The notes under the pieces were generated by a model. That model did not search any database. It saw only the letters and a list, made by a program, of their open reading frames with translations, and was not told the origin of the DNA. Shown in pieces: positions 1 through 11,198 of a DNA stretch of 64,000 nucleotides. The stretch's first letter is position 1; each line of letters begins with the position of its first letter. The stretch is from Bettongia penicillata ogilbyi. Lineage: Eukaryota > Chordata > Mammalia > Diprotodontia > Potoroidae. Location: assembly GCA_023548195.1 (NCBI GenBank), contig JAJHZJ010000028.1, positions 3,111,001 to 3,175,000 on the forward strand, in the 5' to 3' direction. Made by a program: the position numbers and the translations under genes.

Positions 1-28
1 TGGTTCCCTAAACCAATGCGGTCATTTT

Positions 29-283
29 TGTTGTTCATTCAGTCATTTCAGTTGTGCCCTACCCTTTTGTGACCTCGTTTGGGGTTTTCTTGACCAAGAT
101 ACTAGAACGGTTTACCATTTCCTTCTCCAGCTCATTTTACAGAGAAGGAAACTGAGACAAACAGGGGCAAGTGTCTTGCCCAGGATTATGAAGCTTAGTT
201 AAGTGTCTGAGTCTGAATTTGAACTCAGGAAGATGAGTCTTCCTGACTCCAGGCCTGGCACCACTGCACCACTTAGCGGCCCA
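29..283 (-). mobile_element. MAR1-type SINE (near full length)
   Basis: Antisense: the tail ttgttgttcattcagtcatt is first, then tttaccatttccttctccag. The CORE-like middle (gaggaaactgag in degraded form) and the tRNA-like head ccaggcctggcacc ... cacttagcggccc follow at the right end. Confidence 0.85.
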
Positions 284-544
284 TGCTAGTCATTAGTCTG
301 GAGAAAGATGTCAGCTATCATCATCATTGCAACATTAGCCATTTTAAGTCCTCTCACCACAGGTTCCATGAAACAACAACCTCACCAAATTCTGCCTTAG
401 CAAGGTTCTGTCATTCATAGAAAATTTTGGATATTTTAGTGGATTTCTGATTTTTTTTTGATGAGGGTAACAGCTCCATTTAGGCAGATTCCAACTCATC
501 CATATCTGCCTACCTTGTACAGTTCTTGTTAGGAATTGGTGTTT

Positions 545-915
545 CTAAAGCATAGGTTTGATCATGTATCCCTGTCCTTAAGAATCTTCAGTGGCTCCCC
601 ATGGCCTCTAGGTTAAAATAAGAACTTCTCTATGGAAGCTAAAGTTCTTTACAATCTTGCTCCAGCCTTTATTTCTAGACTAATTTCATATTACTTCCCT
701 TTACAAGTTCTACAGTCCAGCCAAATGGACTTATTTGCTGTTCCTCATACATGACATTCTATTATATTCCCCCATGCCTATAACAGTATCCCTCCACACT
801 TCTTTGCCCTGGGTGCCTTCAAAAACCCTTTTCCTGATTCCTAAAGTTGTTAGTGCTCCTCCACCTATTGCTTCATATTTATTTTGCATAGGTTTTATAT
901 TTATTGATGTGAAGA
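545..915 (+). mobile_element. L2 LINE, 3' coding part
   Basis: Sense L2: cttcagtggctccccatggc, tacagtccagccaaatggac and ctcatacatgacattctatt. It resumes at 1232-1320 (cctggcacagcatttgacag, taataaacgcatgttgg). The hAT and MAR1 between the two parts are later insertions. Confidence 0.75.
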
Positions 916-917
916 CC

Positions 918-976
918 AGGGCTGGGGAACCTGCAGCTTCGAGGCCACATATGGTCACATGTGTATAGGCTACTAA
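918..976 (+). mobile_element. hAT MITE fragment (CAGGGGTGGGGAACC family)
   Basis: It begins cagggctggggaacctgcag and continues cttcgaggccacatatgg. Only the 5' end is present; a MAR1 SINE follows at 979. It interrupts a sense L2 (545-915 and 1232-1320). Confidence 0.6.
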
Positions 977-978
977 AA

Positions 979-1224
979 GGGCAGCCAAATGACACAATGG
1001 AAAGAGCGCCAAGCCTGAAATCAGGAATACTTGAGTTCAAATCCAACCAACTCTAGCTATGTGATCCTGGGGCAAGTCACTTAACCCAATTTACCTCAGT
1101 TTCCTCATTTGTAAAATGAGTGGGAGAAGGAAATGACAAACCACTTGAGTGTCTTTGTCAAGGAAACCCTAAATGGGGTCACAAAGAGTCAGACAAGACC
1201 GAAAAAGGCCTAACAACAACAAAG
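979..1224 (+). mobile_element. MAR1-type SINE (near full length)
   Basis: The head is gggcagccaaatgacacaat, the middle tttacctcagtttcctcatt, and the tail ggggtcacaaagagtcagac followed by taacaacaac. It sits between a hAT fragment and the end of an L2. Confidence 0.85.
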
Positions 1225-1231
1225 ACAACTA

Positions 1232-1320
1232 AAAGTCAGGTACTGTCTGTCTTAAAAACCCCAGGACCTGGCACAGCATTTGACAGTGGTTAATAAACGC
1301 ATGTTGGATTGGATTGAATT
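1232..1320 (+). mobile_element. L2 3' terminus
   Basis: It reads aaaaaccccaggacctggca and ggttaataaacgcatgttgg, the end of the L2 that starts at 545. Confidence 0.65.
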
Positions 1321-2065
1321 GAGTTGAATCTGTCCTGCAAATTCTCCAAAAGGGGATCCACCCAAAGTTTTGTAACCCTCAAAAAAAATCCTCCCAAGAT
1401 AACTATATTTTTAAAACTACTTTGCTTATCTATCTTTATTGTGTCTTCTTTCTGCCACAGTTTTCCTGTCATTCTTTTATCTTCTCCCTTCTTTACCTTG
1501 TATTTCTATCATCAATTGACTGTGTTCCACCAGTTTATTCCCTTAAATCATGTCTCGTTTGATCTCTTCTGCTTTTGCTTTCCCTCCCTTGATTTTGATT
1601 TTTATCCCTTATGTTATTTTCTAATTTTGTCACACTATTTTGACACTCTCCTGAAATCTGCTCTCTTTTCTCACTCTGACTCCAGTGGGAAAGTTGCTGG
1701 ACATAGTACAGTATCTTTCTTTTCTAGTCTCGTTTTAAGATTGGCTTGAATGTTTCTTTGGAGTTTAGACCCTTAAAAAGACTTGGAGAATTGATATATT
1801 TGGTTGGACTACCCAGTGGCATGCATGTCATCTACCCAGAAATCCCTGCAGGGCTTTTGTTACTCACTTGTCAGACTGGCATGGTCCAGTATTTCATGCC
1901 AGGTTTTTGTGTTGGCCAGGAAGAAGGATATGCATGTAACTTCAATTTTGGGGCTTTCTGCAATCTCTCAAATTGCTTAAAAACAGAATCCTTCTGAACT
2001 TGAAAGGATCCTATTTTTTCCACAGGTTGTAATCTCCTTGTATTAAGATTAAATTGACTTTCACT

Positions 2066-2190
2066 GCTAGTAAACATTTGTTAAGTGCCCATTGTATGCT
2101 ATGTCTTGTGTTAGGATCTGGGGATTCTAAGATAAAAAAATGGAAACCGATCTTGCCCTCAAGAAGTTGACGTCTTTTAGAGGAAGAGAA
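2066..2190 (-). mobile_element. L2 3' end
   Basis: Antisense: aaacatttgttaagtgccca, tgctatgtcttgtgttagga and ttgccctcaagaagttgacg. Confidence 0.65.
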
Positions 2191-2324
2191 ATTGCTTAGT
2201 GTATCTGACTTCCACTGGCATCTCCTCTAGGAATATTTAAAAATAAATTCATTTAGAAGACATATAATTTTATAGTCAGAAGTGGCCTTTAAAATCATAT
2301 AATTTCACCTTTATGTTTTATGTT

Positions 2325-2530
2325 TTTTCTTTCTAAGAAATTTTCATGACAAAAAATCATCAACTTAAAGCATCAACAAACATGAATATTTCTAATATAC
2401 AAAGAACATAAAAGTGTGAAATTGTAAATTGTTGGGTACTGTTTTTAAAATGTACGTTAAATTTAGCATTATAACAAAACTGCCCTGCTTGTCCATATCC
2501 CTTTTTGAACTTCCTTCTGGTTATGACTCT
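2325..2530 (-). mobile_element. Probable L1 3' end fragment
   Basis: It is AT-rich antisense sequence resembling the 42770 and 60490 fragments (aaatgtacgttaaatttagc; gaacttccttctggttatg). The assignment rests on that similarity. Confidence 0.4.
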
Positions 2531-2574
2531 TTCTCATTTTTGCAGATGAGAGAATAGGCTGGGAAAGGATATAG

Positions 2575-2745
2575 GATCAGAGATTTAGAGTTGAAAAAAA
2601 CATTTATAATCCAGCCCCCTTATTTTAAAGAGAAGAAAACTGAAGCCCATGGAGGTAAAGTGATGTGACTAGAATCACAGAAATAATGAATGTCAGAGGT
2701 ATGATTGCTAGTGTGTATGCTACAGTACCTCACTGCCTCCTTAAG
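2575..2745 (-). mobile_element. CORE-SINE (MIR/THER-like)
   Basis: Antisense: cagagatttagagttgaaa, cccccttattttaaagagaa, aagtgatgtgactagaatca, ending at a degraded tRNA-like head near cctcactgcc. Confidence 0.65.
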
Positions 2746-2890
2746 TGAGGTGACTTGTTGAAAGTTATGGGGGCCTTTTTTTTTTAAACAGGAAGCCAAC
2801 TCAGAAACCTATTTGGTAGCAGTTAATTAAAGTAATAGGATTCAGAGGTTTTGTCCTTTCTTTCCCCCTTCCCGCAGACCCTTCTCCCCT

Positions 2891-2928
<38 letters not shown>

Positions 2929-3018
2929 CACACACAGAGTCTGTCTGTCTATCTGTCTGTCTGTCTGTCTGTCTCTCTGTCTCTCTGTCTCTCTCTCTCT
3001 GTCTCTCTCTCTCTCTCC
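2891..3018. repeat. (CA)n followed by (CTGT)n/(CT)n microsatellite
   Basis: An uninterrupted CA run at about 2892-2927, a short break, then CTGT and CT repeats to 3018. Confidence 0.95.
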
Positions 3019-3727
3019 TCGAGAAGTACCTTACTGTTTTTTCTTACTTAGTGGGGACTTAGCCAGTCAGGACTGCTTTTCCCATGGCTGAATGATTGCA
3101 CAGTAATCCATTATGGTGAGTGTGACTGATTATCCACTGGCATGCCTGCTGCAAGTTGCCCAGCCAGTTGTCACACAGTCCACAGAGGAATGCAGGTTGT
3201 GGGTGGACAACGTGATTGTCATTTCCTGTTACCCCTCATTCACAGGGAAATCTCTGATTCTCTCTGAATCAAGTGCTCCCTATGAAGTTAGGCTCAAAAA
3301 TGTATTTCACCTGAGAGGAGAACTAAAATTTTCCTGATCAAGGACTGTCCTAGGGTTCTTAAGGCCGGTTCTGTTCCTTTCATTACATACTTAGTTGTCC
3401 CCTTTTCCATGTCCTTTCTGGGAAGTCAGACTGAGATAAGGCAGACTTTTTTTTCTTTCTGTTCCCTCCCCAGCTAGATAAGACTGCTAGGGAAGTTACT
3501 GTGATTAAGGAAGTTTAGGCAAGCCACTGAAAAATTCCATTAGATCGAATGACTTTTAGGCAGACACATTGACTTTGGACTGTATTCTACATGCCAAATA
3601 ATAATAATAATATCAAGGATAGGAGTTAAAGTGAGACAACAAAATAAATTTCCTTCATAAAATTCTTCCAGATCAGTATCATAACTTCAGATGCAGACTG
3701 TACTCGTCCCCATCTGTTTACCTAAGT

Positions 3728-3812
3728 ATGCAGCCAGTTTCCTCATATGTAAAATGAGGATGTAGGAGTAGGGGTACTTGTAACATCCTTTCCAGTCCTA
3801 AATCTATGATTT
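3728..3812 (+). mobile_element. CORE-SINE fragment
   Basis: It reads gtttcctcatatgtaaaatg, then catcctttccagtcctaaat and ctatgat, the second half of a MIR/THER-like element. Confidence 0.55.
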
Positions 3813-3883
3813 GGACTTCCTTAGTTTATACTACCATACATGGCCTTCTTTGTCAAGATTTATGGCTATGGTTGAATAGGGAG

Positions 3884-3995
3884 AATGTAAGCTCCCTGAG
3901 ACCAATGTTTGTCTTTCAATCCTGGGCACCTCATACAGCTACCTGAAACCATGTGGGGCCCTTTGTAAATGATTGTTTAGATTGAATTGAATCTC
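3884..3995 (+). mobile_element. L2 3' end
   Basis: It reads agaatgtaagctccctgaga and ggcacctcatacagctacc, with a decayed terminus. Confidence 0.5.
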
Positions 3996-4708
3996 TGAAA
4001 ACTGAAATTTTCAACAGCCTGTTGAAAATCAGGGACTTTGAGGAGTTGAATAGACTGTCTGGTGATTTGTAGACTAAATCTTTTCTTTGCAGACTCAACC
4101 AGAAAGTGATTTTCTTCTTCAGGGAGTTTCATCACTGTTAACCAATTCATCTTCTCATCATCCTTTGAAAGTTGCTAAAGATAATTGTCCCCCTTGGCCT
4201 TCTAATCATGGAACTACAGCCCATAGGGAGGCTACCTTGTAAATAAGATTGGGACAAATGCCTGACTAACCTAAATGGCCCTTTGTTGAATATGAAGCTC
4301 TTTCCCTCCTATTCTGTGACAGCCAGGAATCTATTTAGTGCAGTCTATTCAGGCATAGAGGTGAAGTTGATCAAGCTTGGGATTCCTCCTGGCTCCAAAA
4401 TCCCGGATATTTTAAACATTTTCATAGTTTTTTCTTTAAAACCTTATTGCTTCATATGTTTTGGATTTACATAGTTTTCAATACCCAATATAGCCTTGTT
4501 TTCTCTTCTTTCAATGGAGCCATCCCCTGTAAGAGCAAATAAAAGAAAATAGAAATATGGCCCAGCAAAACCAGCCCAATCAACAGTATATACAATAATT
4601 TTTGACTGTAGTTCCCTCACCTCTACAAAGAGGAGAGGGAGGTTTTGTAAATAAAAAAAAAGAGGTGAATAGATATTCAAAGCAATTAAGTGATTTGACA
4701 AAGTTTGG

Positions 4709-4815
4709 AATATATATGTATATGTATATATATACATACACATACATACATGCATATATGTATATATACACATGTACATATACACATATGTATGTGTGTG
4801 TATACATACACATAG
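4709..4815. repeat. AT/ATGT-rich microsatellite
   Basis: Mixed TATG, TATA and CATA repeats. They give open frames of Tyr/Thr/Ile/Val on both strands that are not genes. Confidence 0.95.
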
Positions 4816-5194
4816 GCTTTGGGCTCACTTTATCAACTCATACTCATACTAGCAGGTGTGATTCCCAGAGTTCAGTTACTTCCCCTCTCAGGATTCTTGA
4901 GGGTAACCCTGAGTGGTTAGGAGATTGTTTTTCTAATATTAAAACCTTCACAAGCCCCATTGTTGGTGTCCTCCCATTGATTATTAGCTGGTGTCAATTA
5001 ACCAGCCAGATTTTTAGAAACAAGTACTAAGGTGCTGTTGTAAGAACCATAGGTACAAACATTTTCAAAAAATCCCTTCCCCCCACAAAAAATAAAATCA
5101 AATCTGGAACACACTCTACCACAAGCTGACAAAGCTCATGTGGCAAAGGGTTAAATTTTCATTATTAGAATCAGAAAAGTTATTTTTTTAATTG

Positions 5195-5440
5195 CCATCC
5201 TTTGGAGTTTTTGAAAATTAATTAATTAATTTTAGTTTTTGGTGTTTGCTTTTATAAGATTTTGAGTTCTAAAATTTGCTCCCTTCCTAGGATGGCACGC
5301 AATCTGATATAGGCTATCCATATACAATCATATTAAACATATTTCCACATTAGTCAAGTTGTGAAGGAGGAATCAAAACAAAAATAAAAAGCCATAAGAA
5401 ACAAAAAACAACAAAAAAAAAGAGAAAATGGTATGCTTCA
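5195..5440 (-). mobile_element. L1 3' end fragment
   Basis: Antisense marsupial L1: ataagattttgagttctaaa, caatctgatataggctatcc, gtcaagttgtgaaggaggaa, gagaaaatggtatgcttc. Confidence 0.8.
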
Positions 5441-5892
5441 GGTAAGTTCTTTTCTCCCCTCATGGAGTCTTGATGAAGTTCTCCTTCTTAAAAAGTATGG
5501 TGGGACATCCTGCTGGGCTCCTTGTAGAATCTTGAGGCTACCTTTTCTCAGTGTGCCTAATTTGTCCTCTGCTCCCAGTCAACATGCAGTTCTCTGCCAA
5601 CAGCTGTTCCAGGGACTCTGATAGGACACTTTTTGGCAGTCCTTAATCTTCCATTCTTTTGAAGTTTTCAAGGTCTTTTTATGGTCAAGGACAGGGTAGG
5701 GAAGAGATTGAGGGTCTTTCCCCTCTCTGTCCCCTGCCCCAAATGATTCCTTTTCAGCATTTTGGGTAGAATTATTTTCACTACAGAGGTACTACTGAAT
5801 GGTCAGGTTCTGAGTTGTCTTGGTATTTTTATATAAGTCCCACAGGACATGACCAAGTCCCTTTAGCCAGTACCAACATATATCAATATATA

Positions 5893-5993
5893 TTTCTATA
5901 TATGTGTGTGTATGTATGTATATATATATATGTGTGTATATATACATAATGTATATGTATGTATATATGTATGCATATGTATACATATATATG

Positions 5994-6027
<34 letters not shown>
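5893..6027. repeat. TA/TATG microsatellite followed by (TG)n
   Basis: tatatgtgtgtgtatgtatg, then TA runs, ending in a clean TG run at about 5996-6025. Confidence 0.95.
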
Positions 6028-6028
<1 letters not shown>

Positions 6029-6701
6029 GTCATTTCATTTCATCCAATGGATTTCATTCCTTCCAAATTAACTAAGGTCTTTTCTCACCTAATTTATGCC
6101 TTGGATTGATTCACAAGCAGTATTTTTAAGGACTGAGGTTACTCTGTGTGGGGTGGGGTGATTGATTCATTAATTCAGTTACAAATATGCAATGTGCTTC
6201 ATTAGAGGAGAACATTTTTTCATCTAAGATATAATCTTTAATAATACACCATCAGACATATCCTTGGCCTTTGACTTTTCAGTTTTAAACTCTTAAGAAA
6301 CTTTCACAGTTTTGCTATTAGAACATAGGAAATGTAGTATAGTAAACAGAAAAAACAGTAACAGTTTGTGTTCTTGGCTCTGACTTTTTGACTTGACTTG
6401 ACTTTGAGCAAATCATAGATTCGGAACTATAAATCCCACCAGATGCTTTTAGGCAAGTAAGTAAGGATTAAACAGAAGATTAAATATCCTCTGTCACGAT
6501 GCTTCCTCATAGTAATTGAGAGAGGGAGGGAGGACACTCTTAGGCTTTCCCCATATACACACCATATATACCTTTTTCTTTTTTCTGTCTTTCCTCCTTC
6601 CTTCCTCTTGCTATTCCCTTTCTATTCCTTCTCTCCTTTGCATTCTTATCCTGCCATTGCCTCTTTTCCCTTTCCCTTTCTTTTTCTTCTCTTCTTAGGG
6701 C

Positions 6702-6835
6702 TCATTCATTAATTCATTCATTCTGCAAACATTGAAGTACCTTCTGTGTAAAAAACTGTACTGGTTACTGGAATAGACACAAAGTTTATTTTGAAAAATA
6801 GTCAAAACCTTCTATAAATCTAATGTAAGAGAGAG
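6702..6835 (-). mobile_element. L2 3' end
   Basis: Antisense: attcattaattcattcattc, gaagtaccttctgtgtaaaa and gtactggttactggaataga. Confidence 0.5.
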
Positions 6836-7935
6836 ATAAGACAGATGAAGACAATGCAAAATATTATGTGAGTACACTAGAACATTAGAAAAAAAGTACA
6901 GTGTGAGATTTGAAGGGGGAAGATCATTTGAATGACAATTTTTTCTTTATAAAAATAAATGTCTATTTTATTTATCTATAAAATATAATTTTATTTTCTT
7001 TATAATACCAGTATTTCCCTTCTTCCACCCCTTTTCAGAGAGCCATACCTCATAATAAAGTATAAATGAAGGAAGGGAAAAAACATTCTGGAAAACTTAA
7101 GTAACATGTCAAAAAAGTCTAACATGATAGTCAGTATTCTACATCCATTGTCTTTCCATTGTGCAAAGGTTTCTTCTCATATCTCTTTACTGAGGCCAAG
7201 CTCAGTCATTGTAATTTCACAATATTCCACTTCAGTTTTTTTTCCCCATTTATATTATTGTAGTCATATATATGGGCAGCTAGGTGGTAAAGTAGATTGT
7301 TTCTAGTTCTCTACTACCACAATAAGTATTGCTTTAAATATTTTGGTGTATTTGGGATCTTTCTTTTTATCAGTGGAATCTCTGAGCGGAAGGGTGTGTC
7401 ACTTTTAGTCACTTTATTTGTTTAATCCCAGATTTCTTTTCAGAATGGTTGTACCACTTCACAGCTCTACCAATAATGTGTTACTGTGTCTGTTTTTCCA
7501 TAGCCCCTCCAACAATGAGCATTTCTCCATCTTTTATCATCTTTGTCAATTTGCTTGGTATGAAATGAGACTTCGGCATTGTTTTGATTTACATTTCTTC
7601 TAAACATAGGATATTTAATAATTTGCACTTCTTTTGAAGAACATTTATTCATATCTTTTGGCTACTTAGCTATTAGGGAATGATGTGCTCTGAAATATTT
7701 TTTTTAGTTGTCTATATATCTTGAATATCATACACTTAATAAAGATAATACAAACTTTTTTCCTAGTAATCACTTCCTTTATCCCAGTTATATTGATTTT
7801 GTAGGCACAAAAGCTTTTTTCAATTCCATGTAATCAAAATGATCAATTTAATCTTTTATAATTGCCTTTATCCCAGACAAGTCTTTCCAGATCTCCGCAG
7901 CTGCTATTATTGCCTTTCCCCCAGGCTGTCTTATG

Positions 7936-8091
7936 TCTACTTTGTATCCATCTCATTTGTAACTAGTTATTTTTTCTACTTTGTATCTATCGCATCTGTA
8001 ACTAGTTATTTTTTCTACTTTGTATCTATCTCATTTGTAACTAGTTATTTTTTCTACATTGTATCTATCTCATTTGTAACTAGTTATTTTT
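7936..8091. repeat. Minisatellite, four copies of a 39-bp unit
   Basis: Units start with tctac at 7936, 7975, 8014 and 8053. Each contains ttgtatctatctcatttg and taactagttatttttt with a few substitutions. Because 39 is a multiple of three, a repetitive reading frame (FVTSYFFYFVSI repeated) stays open across it; I regard it as spurious. Confidence 0.95.
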
Positions 8092-8107
8092 GAGGTTGTC
8101 TGCAGAT

Positions 8108-8215
8108 TTCCTGGAGGGCAGGGACTGTTTTTATCTTTTTTTCTAATCCCAGTGTTTAGCACTGTGCCTGGTACATCATAAGTTCTTAATGAATATTTAT
8201 GGACTGTCACTGATA
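8108..8215 (+). mobile_element. L2 3' end inside an antisense L1
   Basis: It reads cctggagggcagggactgtt, tagcactgtgcctggtacat and cttaatgaatatttatggac. L1 sequence lies on both sides. Confidence 0.7.
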
Positions 8216-8955
8216 AGTATTCACCCCTACCCATAACTGAGAAAGGTATTATGATCTACTTCTCTTACAAATATTTTTTATGGCATGATCTTTAATGTCC
8301 AAGTCACATTCATTTTGAGTTTTTGGAATGTGGTGTAAAATAGTTTGGCTAAGCCTAATTTGGGCCAGACTGCTTTTCAGTTTTTCCAGTAGTTCTTATC
8401 AGATGGAGAATTCTTTCCTAGGTAATTTTATGTTTGGGAGTTTATTGAACTATAGGTTGTTGAATTCAATTATTTCTGATTCATCTTTGTCCAATTTGTT
8501 CCATAGATCTGCATTTCTGTTTTTTAACCAATACCAAATGGTTTTTTGATGATTACTGCCTTATAATATAGTATGAAGTCTGGAAGTGCATTATTCCTTT
8601 CACTCCTATCTTTCTTACTATACTTTGGTTCCTTTTATTTTCATTATTCCTACATTTTTCATTATCAATAACTGTTAGTTGGTTTAAAGAATTACTGATA
8701 ACCAAGAGATTTTAACTACCTCCAGAGGTTGAATGAATTACCATAGTCAAAGAAAAGAAGACCTTCTTTGGAGTTGCACTTTTTGATTGCTGGGGGTAAA
8801 AATAAAAGATGTGAATAGAAATCTCTTCCAATTTTTCTTCCTTTCTCCAGGCCACAGAATCAATACACAGAAATTTTAGCTGTAGGTCACTCAAGCAAAG
8901 AGAAAGAAATTGATAGGAATTGATGTGCTACTTTGCCACAGTAGGACAGACCACT

Positions 8956-9358
8956 GTTTGTTTTTATTGTCTGTCACAGTTCCTCTGTGGGAAGTGAATT
9001 TTTAGCATTAAAAAGACATGGCCTCAATGGCATCAGCACCACCACCACCAACTCTGATTCGCAAGGCAAGACAGCTGAGCCAAAGCAGCAAGATGCCCCA
9101 GGGAAGAGGCAGAAAATGGCATGAGCAAAGTGGAAGAGACCCTCATCACCACAAAATGATTCTATCTTTCCTCAGGCAGAGACAGATGCCCCAGAACCCA
9201 TGTCTAAGAGCCATACCTTTGAGGAGTAGCATCCTTCCAGGATGCTATCTGTAGCCTGACCCTTCTACCATTTTCCTAGGAACTGCCTTTGTTCACCCTG
9301 TAGCCACATCCTTCTTAGTAGCCACAGATACTGACCCAAAAAAAGAAAAAAAAGAAAG
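8956..9358 (+). pseudogene. Possible processed retrocopy, parent gene unknown
   Basis: A frame from about 8954 to the TAG at 9227-9229 reads like real protein. It contains KRHGLNGISTTTTNSDSQGK, then AEPKQQDAPGKRQK, one internal TGA at 9122-9124 (perhaps from a TGG), and continues through WKRPSSPQNDSIFPQ to SHTFEE and the stop. About 110 bases of non-coding sequence follow, then an A-rich tract at 9336-9358, which is the layout of a retrocopied mRNA 3' end. The composition (Ser/Thr/Pro/Gln-rich) resembles a disordered C-terminus. I do not recognise the parent. An ATG-started frame at 9018 on the same strand is a different phase and probably spurious. Confidence 0.35.
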
Positions 9359-10245
9359 CTCTCACTACCAATGGCAACATCAAATAGTTCAATGTCAAAG
9401 GGTTATGTTTTTGTCACTCACAATGAAGGAGATATGTTTGTATATCAAATTCATTTCCCTTCTGTACTCTGGCATAATTGGATGCCTTACCATATAAACC
9501 ACCTGGTCTTAACATCTGCTCTGCTGTTGATACATCTGTTGTGTCCTGAGAACCATTGGGCCAGTTGCTAGCTGCTTTCTCTCTGTGTCTTCTGGACCAC
9601 TAGGCCTTACTCCACATTCTCTGGTCCAATGGACATCAAACTTTTTTGGTTACATACCCTTATTAGTAAAAAGATTTCAGTGTGAACTTCCAATGCATGT
9701 ATGTATATGGGTGAATCTAAAAATGTTCGTGTGTGTACATACACGCACACACACATCTTTTTATGACTGAGATTTTGAAATTTAGTGGTTTCATTTCCTT
9801 CTCTACATAAATTCCTGTCTATATTCCTATTAAGAAACAGATTGTTCTCTAAAATTCAAGGTTGCTCAGACTCTGATGGGTAGTATCTTATATACCCCCA
9901 TAGCTAATAAATATTTATTGAGGACCATCTGTCTATGCAGCACCAGTGTCAGTAATGGTGAATGACCAAATGAATTTTATAGGAACCTGAAACTGCTTGC
10001 TTGATAACTGAGCAAAATTGGGGGCTATCTTGATCTAGAATACTTAAAAAACATTGGATGTTGTGGATAAGTTTGAATGTTTTTAATGACATACCAAGCA
10101 ACGAAGGTTCCATCAAGCTATGAGATTTTAAAATTAGGTCAATATCTATTTTATTTAATGTGAGAAAAGTGAATGTGTATATGTCTAGCATAGACCAAAT
10201 GAGACTGACTTTTATTAATGATGTTCTGGTCTTATTATTTCCCAG

Positions 10246-10395
10246 TATAGTGGTAAAATGCTAGATCTGAGACAAGTTCTAGGTGCAAAGCCTCTTCCAC
10301 CTACTACTTGTGTAACATTGTAGAATTTGTTTGACATTACTGGTCTTCAGTTTTTCATCTATAAATTGAAAAGATTGGAACCAGTGATCTCTAAG
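10246..10395 (+). mobile_element. CORE-SINE cut by the BovB-like RTE
   Basis: It reads tatagtggtaaaatgctaga, cttcagtttttcatctata, gaaccagtgatctctaagg and then stops where the RTE tail begins. Confidence 0.55.
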
Positions 10396-11198
10396 GTTGT
10401 TGCTGTTCAGTCGTGTCCAATTCTTCATGACCCCATGGATCAAAGCATGCCAGGCCCTTCCACCCTTCATTATCTCCCAAAGTGTATGCAAGGTCATGTT
10501 TATTGCTTCCATGACACTGTCTATCCATCATATCTTCTGACATCCCTCTTTCCTTTTGCCTTCAATCTTTTCCAACATCATGGTCTTTACTAATGAGTCC
10601 TGTTTTTTCATTATATGGACAAAGTATTTAAGCTTCTGCTCCAGTATTTGTCTTTCCAAGGAATATCTGAATCAATCAAATATTGATGAATTTGATTTCA
10701 TGACTGTCTAAAGGACTCTCAAAAGTCTTGACCACCACAATTTGAAAGTGTTGATTCTATGGCACTCAGCTTTCTTTATAGTTCAGATCTCACAGTCATA
10801 CTTTACTATTGGAAAAAAAAAAAACATACCTTTGACTATACAGAACTCTGGCAAGGTGATGTGTCTGCTTTTTAGTATGCTAGCCAGATTTGCCATAACT
10901 TTCCTTCCAAGGGAAAAAAGATCTTTTAAATTCATGCAGTCACTGTTTGCAGTGATCTTTGAGCCCAAGAATATAAAATCTGGCGCTGCTTCTATTTCTT
11001 CTCCCTCTATTTGCCAAGAAGTGCTGGAACCCATAACCATGATCCTAGTTTTTTAATGTTAAACTTCAAGCCAGTTTTTATACTCTCCTCTTTCACCTTC
11101 ATCAAGAAGATTCTTAACTCTTCATTCACTTTCTGCCTTCAGACTGGTATATCATCTACATATCTGACATGGTTAATATTTTCCTGGCAATCTTGATT
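10396..11198 (-). mobile_element. RTE retrotransposon 3' end, BovB-like (truncated)
   Basis: On the minus strand, 11040-10783 encodes the C-terminal region of an RTE reverse transcriptase: TSWQIEGEEIEAAPDFIFLG, then LGSKITAN, LKSRHITLPE and a degraded VKYDCE. This matches, from memory, the BovB/RTE protein pattern SWQIDGE..DFIFLGSKIT..GRK.M..LDSILKSRDITLP..YGCE. The antisense 3' tail begins gttgttgctgttcagtcg. The A-run at 10811-10822 and several frame breaks show it is dead. The 5' side is cut abruptly at 11198, where a MAR1 SINE begins. It interrupts an older MIR that ends at 10395. Confidence 0.85.

Larger units (their letters stand above)
7000..8640 (-). mobile_element. Antisense L1 (ORF2 end and 3' UTR), older copy
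   Basis: It reads cagaatggttgtaccacttc, agcccctccaacaatgagca, ttttgatttacatttcttct, tctgcatttctgttttttaa. It contains a 39-bp x 4 minisatellite (7936-8091), an L2 end (8108-8215) and a scrap of SINE head at 7274-7291 (gggcagctaggtggtaaa). Short frames here are antisense or repeat-derived. Confidence 0.8.

Noticed and set aside
3040..3340. Moderately GC-rich unique stretch with a 74-residue frame
   Set aside because: No domain, splice signals or start context support a gene. A conserved regulatory element is possible but cannot be judged without alignment.
4444..5030. Overlapping Tyr/Met/Thr-rich frames on both strands
   Set aside because: They are translations of the AT/ATGT microsatellite at 4709-4815.
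7839..8093. Repetitive protein frame with FVTSYFFYFVSI units
   Set aside because: It comes from the 39-bp minisatellite in antisense L1, and its frame stays open only because 39 is divisible by three.
9018..9254. ATG frame MASMASAPPPPTLIRKAR as a small gene
   Set aside because: A different phase over the same bases reads far more like natural protein and has a plausible stop, trailer and A-tract; the ATG frame is probably chance.
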